Part shown: piece after piece, positions 7,800 to 11,448 of the stretch
Numbering within the stretch: position 1 is the stretch's first letter
How the letters are laid out: each line of letters starts with the position of its first letter
DNA from: an uncultured Oscillospiraceae bacterium
GTDB taxonomy: Bacteria; Bacillota; Clostridia; Oscillospirales; Oscillospiraceae
Direction of reading: 5' to 3'
Length of the DNA: 11,448 bases
NCBI GenBank assembly: GCA_934572465.1
Contig: CAKTLG010000042.1
Span: forward strand, 1-11,448
The notes under the pieces: generated by a model
What the model saw: only the letters and a program-made list of their open reading frames with translations
Databases searched by the model: none
Told to the model about the DNA's origin: nothing
Program-made: the position numbers and the translations under genes

Positions 7800-8510
7800 T
7801 TACGACTGGGCGGAGAAATAGTAGCCGACGCCGCGGCGCGTGAGGATATAGGCGGGGGAGGCGGGATCGTCCTCGATCTTTTCGCGCAGACGGCGGACGG
7901 TGACGTCCACCGTGCGGGCGTCGTCGCCGACGTAGCCGTAGTTCCAGACCTGCTCCATCAGGTCAACGCGCGAGAAGACCTTGCCGGGGTGGCTGGCGAG
8001 GAATGTCAACAGCTCGTATTCGCGCTGCGTCAGGTCGATGGGCGCGCCGTTCTTGTAGACCTGGAAGCTGTCGGTGTTGATGGTGATGCCGCCGCCGGCG
8101 CTCATGGCGCTCTCCTCGCCCGCGGGGGCGGAGAGCATGGCGGTGCGCCGGATGTTGGCCTTGACGCGCGCGAGCAGCTCACGCATGGAAAAGGGCTTGG
8201 TGATGTAATCGTCCGCGCCGATCTCAAGGCCGAGGATCTTGTCCTCCTCTTCCTCGCGTGCGGTGAGGATGATGACGGGGACGTTGTCCCCCTCGCCGCG
8301 CAGGGCGCGGCAGACGTCAAAGCCCATCATCTTGGGCATCATCACGTCGAGCAGGATGAGGTCGGGCTTTTTTTCGCGCGCCACGGCGAGGCCCGCCTCG
8401 CCGTCGTAGGCTTCGAGCGTATCGTAGCCCGCACGCTGGAGGTTGAAGCGGATGATATCGACGATATTCTTTTCATCCTCGACAATGAGGATCGTTTTTT
8501 TCTGTTCCAT
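7800..8510 (-). CDS. walR: WalR-type response regulator (OmpR/PhoB family)
   Basis: A 236-residue regulator with an N-terminal receiver domain and a C-terminal winged helix (about 140-232). Acidic residues E11, D12 and E13, phospho-acceptor D55 (LILLDVMMP), T83 and K105 form the receiver site. The segment GLEIGADDYITKPFSMRELL and the recognition-helix region RTVDVTVRRLREKIE, then TRRGVGYYF, match Bacillus WalR almost word for word. Thr104 aligns with Thr101 of B. subtilis WalR, reported as a target of the PrkC kinase. The ATG overlaps the TGA of the Nudix gene by one base (TGATG), with AGGAGA about 10 bases upstream inside that gene. WalR controls cell-wall hydrolases in relatives. A perfect WalR box lies in the operon's promoter region. 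Confidence 0.95.
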   Translation of the reverse strand: MEQKKTILIVEDEKNIVDIIRFNLQRAGYDTLEAYDGEAGLAVAREKKPDLILLDVMMPKMMGFDVCRALRGEGDNVPVIILTAREEEEDKILGLEIGADDYITKPFSMRELLARVKANIRRTAMLSAPAGEESAMSAGGGITINTDSFQVYKNGAPIDLTQREYELLTFLASHPGKVFSRVDLMEQVWNYGYVGDDARTVDVTVRRLREKIEDDPASPAYILTRRGVGYYFSAQS

Positions 8511-9073
8511 CAGTTTTCGTTCTCCTGTCTCTCTTTTTGCGCCGTGCGCAGGGCGTGGACCTTCAAAATGCCGCAGACGGTCTTTGCGTCCTCAAGCTCG
8601 CCGCGCATCACGCGCGCAAGCATTTCGTCGAACGGCGTGCGGTAAAGCTCCAGAAATTCATCCTCGTCCGGATGCTGCTCGCCGAAGCTGAGACCATCGG
8701 CAAGGTAGAGGTGCAGCACCTCGCTGTAGCAGCCGGGGGAGACGAGGAGCGCGCCGAGAGGGATCATGCGCTTCGGCCTCGCGCCGGTCTCCTCCTGCAA
8801 TTCGCGCAGCGCGGCCACGTCCGGATCCTCGCCGCGCTCGAGCTTTCCCGCGGGAATCTCCTCAAGCACGCGGGAGAAAACGTAGCGGTACTGCTTCACG
8901 GTGAGCACGTTGTCATGATCGTCGATGGCCACGATGGCGACGCCGCCGGGGTGGTCGGCGACCTCGCGCGTGCTCTCCCTGCCGTTGGGCAGACGCACGG
9001 TGTCGACGTGTACGTCAAGAATGCGGCCGCGGTAGATCTCCTCGCGGCGGAGGAAAGCTTCCTTCAGCTCCAT
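8510..9073 (-). CDS. nudF: Nudix hydrolase, ADP-ribose pyrophosphatase type
   Basis: A 187-residue cytosolic Nudix protein. The Nudix box GX5EX7REUXEEXGU is complete at about residues 76-98 (GKLERGEDPDVAALRELQEETGA), giving the metal-binding Glu residues. The preceding strand KQYRYVFSRVLEEIPAGKLE is the hallmark of the ADP-ribose pyrophosphatase (NudF) group, and a proline-rich SPGCYSE loop follows the box as in that group. The expected reaction is ADP-ribose to AMP and ribose 5-phosphate, though other nucleoside diphosphate sugars are possible. Its ATG lies inside the end of the GDPD gene (10-base overlap), with AAGGAGA 9 bases upstream, and its stop overlaps the walR start, so it sits in the operon by double coupling. 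Confidence 0.92.
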   Translation of the reverse strand: MELKEAFLRREEIYRGRILDVHVDTVRLPNGRESTREVADHPGGVAIVAIDDHDNVLTVKQYRYVFSRVLEEIPAGKLERGEDPDVAALRELQEETGARPKRMIPLGALLVSPGCYSEVLHLYLADGLSFGEQHPDEDEFLELYRTPFDEMLARVMRGELEDAKTVCGILKVHALRTAQKERQENEN

Positions 9074-10017
9074 GGATCGTCATCTCCTTGCAGATCGTCG
9101 GGGACAAGACAGTCGGTATAGACGGCGCAGACGCCGCGCCCGAGCAGCGACATGGCCTCGTCCGCGTCGTCAACGGTGTGGACATAGCAGCGCACGCCAT
9201 ACGCTTCGGCAATGACGGCGTAATGCTCGCTCCACCAGTGGGCCCACATGGTCATGCCATGGATGCCGTTTTCCTGGCAGAAGGCGAGCTTCTGGCGCAG
9301 CGTGTCGTCGGTACGGTCGAAGCCTTCGGCGTAGAGCGTGTAGATGTAGTGCGGGAAGTGGCCGAGGTGATCGACCACGCGGAACATCAGCGGCGAGTAG
9401 ACCTGAATGACGATGCGGTCGAACAGGTAGGAAAGCCCCAGCGCGTGCGCGTCGGCGAGCATGGCGGAGAACTGCGCGGTCACGATCTCGGCGTCGGTGA
9501 ACTTCGTGTCGGTGATGATGCAGACATCGGGGTATTCCTCCATCAGAAGCAGCAGGTCGCGGAAGCTCATGGGCGTGTACTCGTTCAGGATGGGCGTTGA
9601 AATGAATTTATCGTAGGTCGGGATCATCAGCTCGCTGATGCCGCTCTGCCAGCCGGCGCGCCAGTCGTGCCGCAGCACGACCTGCCCGTCGCTCGTCATG
9701 CGCAGGTCGACCTCGAATACGCGCGAGCCCTGCGCGTAATAGCGCTCGAAGCCCTCGCGGCAGTTGAGCACGGTGACGCTGCGAAGCTGGCCCATTCCAT
9801 GCACGATGGTGCGGGAGGAGGCGAGAATGTCCCCGGCGCTCAGCGCGCCCTCCGGCGGCTCCTTTTCCATCGGCTCCTCCACGGCGGAGAGGCTTGGCTC
9901 CGACTCGGCTGCGGACGGGGAGAGCGACACGGTATAGAAACACAGCAGGCTGAGCGCTAAAAGAGCCAGCGCCCGCAGCAGCGGCGCGGGGATCGAGATA
10001 TGAAGCGTAACGTTGAT
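9064..10017 (-). CDS. Membrane-anchored glycerophosphodiester phosphodiesterase-family protein, probable AUC start
   Basis: A protein of the GDPD/PI-PLC TIM-barrel superfamily. Counting from the proposed start, it has a hydrophobic N-terminal anchor (about residues 8-30), a Ser/Glu/Pro-rich linker to about 60, then the catalytic domain. Active-site residues are His73 (VHGMG), Glu102 and Asp104 (FEVDLRMTSDG) and His117 (RHDW). The first motif is HGMG rather than the usual HRG, as in an uncharacterised branch of the superfamily, so the substrate (a glycerophosphodiester, possibly lipid or teichoic acid derived) is uncertain. The first standard in-frame start is GTG at 9930, but it lacks a ribosome site and would cut the anchor. 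In the frame above it there is no ATG, GTG or TTG before a stop; only ATC at 10017 sits 9 bases after GGGAGG. I take that as the start, giving 317 residues. Confidence 0.8.
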   Translation of the reverse strand: MNVTLHISIPAPLLRALALLALSLLCFYTVSLSPSAAESEPSLSAVEEPMEKEPPEGALSAGDILASSRTIVHGMGQLRSVTVLNCREGFERYYAQGSRVFEVDLRMTSDGQVVLRHDWRAGWQSGISELMIPTYDKFISTPILNEYTPMSFRDLLLLMEEYPDVCIITDTKFTDAEIVTAQFSAMLADAHALGLSYLFDRIVIQVYSPLMFRVVDHLGHFPHYIYTLYAEGFDRTDDTLRQKLAFCQENGIHGMTMWAHWWSEHYAVIAEAYGVRCYVHTVDDADEAMSLLGRGVCAVYTDCLVPDDLQGDDDPWS

Positions 10018-10057
10018 GCTGTGACACCTCCCGCGGAGCGATATAAAATCAACTTAT

Positions 10058-10086
10058 ATAATACCACAAACCGGCGGAGATTGCCA
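10058..10086 (-). promoter_or_regulatory. Likely promoter of the GDPD-nudF-walRK-yycHI operon
   Basis: On the minus strand TATTAT (10063-10058) is preceded by TGG, making an extended -10 (TGGTATTAT). A weak -35, TGGCAA (10086-10081), lies 17 bases upstream. The start would be near 10051, about 34 bases before the proposed GDPD start. No other clear promoter is seen upstream of walR, whose only 5' flank is coding sequence. Confidence 0.6.
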
Positions 10087-10102
10087 CAGGGAAATCGAAA
10101 TT

Positions 10103-10119
10103 ATTACATTTTGATTACA
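10103..10119 (-). promoter_or_regulatory. Perfect match to the WalR (YycF) binding box
   Basis: The minus strand reads TGTAAT-CAAAA-TGTAAT, an exact match to the Bacillus/Staphylococcus WalR consensus TGTWAH-N5-TGTWAH, with two identical half sites 11 bases apart. It sits between two divergent promoters: centred about 60 bases upstream of the predicted operon start on the minus strand, and ending 4 bases before the smpB -35 on the plus strand. The match is seen in sequence; binding is inferred. Confidence 0.7.
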
Positions 10120-10123
10120 GCCC

Positions 10124-10152
10124 TTGTGCGGCGGGTAAAATCATGCTATACT
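10124..10152 (+). promoter_or_regulatory. Likely sigma-A promoter of smpB
   Basis: TTGTGC (10124-10129) and TATACT (10147-10152) are separated by an ideal 17 bases. Transcription would start near 10159, giving a leader of about 25 bases up to the smpB start. The putative WalR box ends 4 bases upstream of the -35. Confidence 0.75.
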
Positions 10153-10183
10153 GGCTCTCGCCGAGCGAAGGGAGGTGTGCGCC

Positions 10184-10648
10184 GTGGCGGAGAAAAAGGG
10201 AATCAAGGTCATGGCGCAGAACCGCAAGGCGTTCCATGACTATTTTGTCGAGGATCGCTATGAGGCGGGCATTGAGCTCAAGGGCACGGAGGTCAAGTCT
10301 ATCCGCGCCGGCACGCTGAATTTGAAGGACAGCTATGTTATCATCAAAAACGGCGAGGCGAACGTCCTTTCAATGCACATCTCTCCCTACGACAAGGGCA
10401 ACATCTTCAACCACGATCCCGACCGGCCCAAGCGCCTGCTTCTGCACAAGCGGGAGATCAATAAGCTCTACGCGCTCGTCAAGCAGGACGGCTATGCGCT
10501 CATCCCGCTGAGCGTCTACTTCAAGGACGCGCGCGTGAAGCTCGAGCTTGGCGTGTGCAAGGGCAAGAAGAACTATGACAAGCGCGAGGACGCCGCACGG
10601 CGCGACGCCAAGCGCGAGATCGACCGCGCGATGCGCGCGCGGAGATAA
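10184..10648 (+). CDS. smpB: SsrA-binding protein SmpB
   Basis: SmpB binds the tRNA-like end of tmRNA and brings it to stalled ribosomes for trans-translation. The 154-residue product matches the family along its whole length: [33 protein letters not shown], then [34 protein letters not shown], and the C-terminal [27 protein letters not shown] tail that enters the mRNA channel. The start is GTG at 10184, 8 bases after GGGAGG. An in-frame GTG at 10175 overlaps that site and is unlikely, and the ATG at 10211 would cut into the conserved domain. The isomerase gene follows after 11 bases, and ssrA lies 0.7 kb downstream, so the two partners of the rescue system are neighbours. Confidence 0.97.
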   Translation: MAEKKGIKVMAQNRKAFHDYFVEDRYEAGIELKGTEVKSIRAGTLNLKDSYVIIKNGEANVLSMHISPYDKGNIFNHDPDRPKRLLLHKREINKLYALVKQDGYALIPLSVYFKDARVKLELGVCKGKKNYDKREDAARRDAKREIDRAMRARR

Positions 10649-10659
10649 GGAGAGGAATT

Positions 10660-11181
10660 ATGGCAAACCCCATCGTGACCATCGAAATGGAAAGCGGCGC
10701 GGTGATGAGCGGCGAGCTCTATCCCGAGATCGCGCCCAACACCGTCAACAACTTCATCGCGCTGGCGAATTCCGGCTTTTATGACGGCGTGGTGTTCCAC
10801 CGCGTCATCCCCGGCTTCATGATCCAGGGCGGCGACCCGGACGGCAACGGCACGGGCGGCCCCGGCTATGAGATCAAGGGCGAGTTTTCCGCAAACGGCT
10901 TCAAAAACGACCTCAAGCACACGCTGGGCGTTCTGTCCATGGCGCGCACGATGATCCCCGACAGCGCGGGCAGCCAGTTCTTTATCATGGTGGCCGACGC
11001 GCCGCATCTCGACGGCCAGTACGCCGCCTTCGGCAAGATCACCGAGAACGCGCAGGCCGCGGTCGACATCTCCCGCGTGATGCGCAATATGTACAACGAC
11101 ATGCCGAAAAAGCCGCAGGTCATCAAGTCCATCCGCGTGGATACGCAGGGCGTTGATTATCCTGAGCCGGAGAAGATGTAA
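10660..11181 (+). CDS. Cyclophilin-type peptidyl-prolyl cis-trans isomerase
   Basis: A 173-residue cytosolic cyclophilin that catalyses cis-trans isomerisation of X-Pro bonds. Visible motifs are FHRVIPGFMIQGGDPDGNGTGGPGY (catalytic Arg48, with Phe53, Met54 and Gln56 matching human CypA Arg55, Phe60, Met61 and Gln63), LSMART, GSQFFI (Phe108) and HLDGQYAAFG. The position of CypA Trp121 is His116 and that of His126 is Tyr121, a common bacterial pattern that predicts poor cyclosporin binding. No signal peptide is present. The ATG has AAGGAGAGG just upstream and lies 11 bases after smpB, so the two are probably co-transcribed. A link to ribosome rescue is not implied by the protein itself; it may simply ride in the operon. 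Confidence 0.95.
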   Translation: MANPIVTIEMESGAVMSGELYPEIAPNTVNNFIALANSGFYDGVVFHRVIPGFMIQGGDPDGNGTGGPGYEIKGEFSANGFKNDLKHTLGVLSMARTMIPDSAGSQFFIMVADAPHLDGQYAAFGKITENAQAAVDISRVMRNMYNDMPKKPQVIKSIRVDTQGVDYPEPEKM

Positions 11182-11201
11182 TTCTATTTTCCTTTTGCTT
11201 T

Positions 11202-11229
11202 CGCGCAACAGACCCTGTTGTTGTTCGCG
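11202..11229 (+). other. Small hairpin after the isomerase gene
   Basis: CAACAG (11206-11211) pairs with CTGTTG (11215-11220) around a 3-base loop. Outer CGCG arms (11202-11205 and 11226-11229) can also pair across a 5-base bulge. No T run follows, so it is not a normal terminator. Transcripts may run on towards ssrA. A 9-base direct repeat TTGCTTTCG flanks it (11195-11203 and 11241-11249). Confidence 0.35.
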
Positions 11230-11251
11230 GCGCACAGGCGTTGCTTTCGTC

Positions 11252-11331
11252 CTTTTTCAAACGGCAAACCAGCGAAGCGTTTGCCGTTTGAAGAGGAGAC
11301 ATGGCGGAGCGAGCGATACGAAGTCCATGTC
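11252..11331. repeat. Two adjacent stem-loops upstream of ssrA, possible intergenic repeat element
   Basis: The first hairpin has a perfect 12 bp stem (11258-11269 with 11279-11290), lengthened by six outer pairs, two of them wobble, to 11252-11296. Its loop contains GCGAAGC, known as an unusually stable mini-hairpin. The second begins two bases later: GACATGG (11298-11304) pairs with CCATGTC (11325-11331) around a 20-base loop. Neither is followed by a T run on either strand, so they do not look like terminators. Compact paired hairpins of this kind recall dispersed REP-like repeats or processing sites, but a single window cannot show dispersal. Confidence 0.5.
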
Positions 11332-11340
11332 GACGATATG

Positions 11341-11448
11341 GGGGCGTACCGGTTTCGACGGGGGCGTGGAGGCAGGATAAGCGGGCAGAGGCGCCTGACC
11401 TCTATAAAACGGGTAACTTATAAATTAAAGAACAACAACGAAGTTGCT
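11341..11448 (+). ncRNA. ssrA: Transfer-messenger RNA, 5' part only
   Basis: tmRNA acts as tRNA and mRNA to free stalled ribosomes and tag the unfinished protein for proteolysis. The 5' end shows the acceptor-strand GGGGCGTACC and the conserved D-arm analogue GGTTTCGACGGGG (from about 11351). A small helix AGAGG/CCTCT near 11387-11402 is consistent with the first pseudoknot, and a conserved AT-rich stretch precedes the tag frame. The tag appears to resume at AAG (11428) and reads K-N-N-N-E-V-A, stopping at the window edge before the expected L-A-A. With the alanine from the charged tRNA this would give A-KNNNEVA... . The 5' end may be one base earlier. No good promoter is seen directly upstream, so it may be processed from a longer smpB-isomerase transcript. 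The tRNA-like 3' end is outside the window. Confidence 0.93.

Noticed and set aside
9064..10017. Possible lipoprotein signal in the GDPD N terminus (SLLC)
   Set aside because: The residue before Cys is Leu, which does not fit a lipobox (Gly, Ala or Ser needed). A membrane anchor is the simpler reading.
9608..10027. A 139-codon minus-strand frame starting GTG at 10027, overlapping the GDPD anchor
   Set aside because: Its start codon overlaps the Shine-Dalgarno, and the product is Arg/Ala-rich. The hydrophobic anchor and the catalytic domain are in the other frame.
10175..10183. Upstream GTG start for smpB
   Set aside because: It overlaps the GGGAGG ribosome site. GTG at 10184 has proper 8-base spacing.
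11301..11421. Small open frame starting ATG at 11301 with AGGAG upstream, running into ssrA
   Set aside because: Spacing between AGGAG and ATG is only two bases, the ATG lies within the second hairpin stem, and most of the frame is tmRNA sequence.

Overview
The window looks like a chromosomal housekeeping segment from a GC-rich Firmicute, most likely a gut-type Clostridia (Oscillospirales-like). The reasons are the WalRK two-component locus with yycH/yycI-type accessory genes, strong GGAGG ribosome binding sites, low-GC-type sigma-A promoters in AT-rich gaps, and a permuted-free (one-piece) tmRNA next to smpB. The lineage call rests on gene content and style only, not on a search.

Layout. 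(1) Positions 1-1162: the 3' 97% of tuf (EF-Tu), plus strand, ending in a strong intrinsic terminator. (2) Positions 1331-10017: a long block on the minus strand. In transcription order it is a membrane-anchored glycerophosphodiester phosphodiesterase-family protein, a Nudix ADP-ribose pyrophosphatase-type hydrolase, walR, walK, yycH-like and yycI-like genes, and a terminator. Then come murA with its own likely promoter, another terminator, and an HD-domain phosphohydrolase gene whose end faces tuf. (3) Positions 10018-10183: a divergent AT-rich control region with two opposed promoters and a perfect match to the WalR consensus box. (4) Positions 10184-11448: smpB, a cyclophilin-type peptidyl-prolyl isomerase, a 159-base structured intergenic stretch, and the start of ssrA (tmRNA). 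The window ends inside the tmRNA tag frame.

How the parts fit. The first six minus-strand genes are packed with overlaps (GDPD/nudix 10 bases, nudix/walR 1 base, walK/yycH 11 bases) or 36-base gaps, so they read as one operon. It would couple cell-envelope sensing (WalK, YycH, YycI), the transcription factor (WalR) and two hydrolases. The WalR box in the only promoter region of this operon suggests autoregulation, and the same box lies just upstream of the smpB -35. murA, the first committed step of peptidoglycan synthesis, follows directly where walJ (yycJ) often sits in Bacillus-type loci. On the other side, smpB and ssrA encode the two partners of trans-translation ribosome rescue.

The points most worth a second look are: the WalR box shared by the two divergent operons; a GDPD gene whose membrane anchor is only in frame from an AUC codon with an ideal Shine-Dalgarno; a terminator lying so close to the HD gene that no separate promoter fits; and a pair of adjacent hairpins before ssrA that look like an intergenic repeat element. 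Nothing in the window looks like a mobile element, phage, CRISPR array or defence system.
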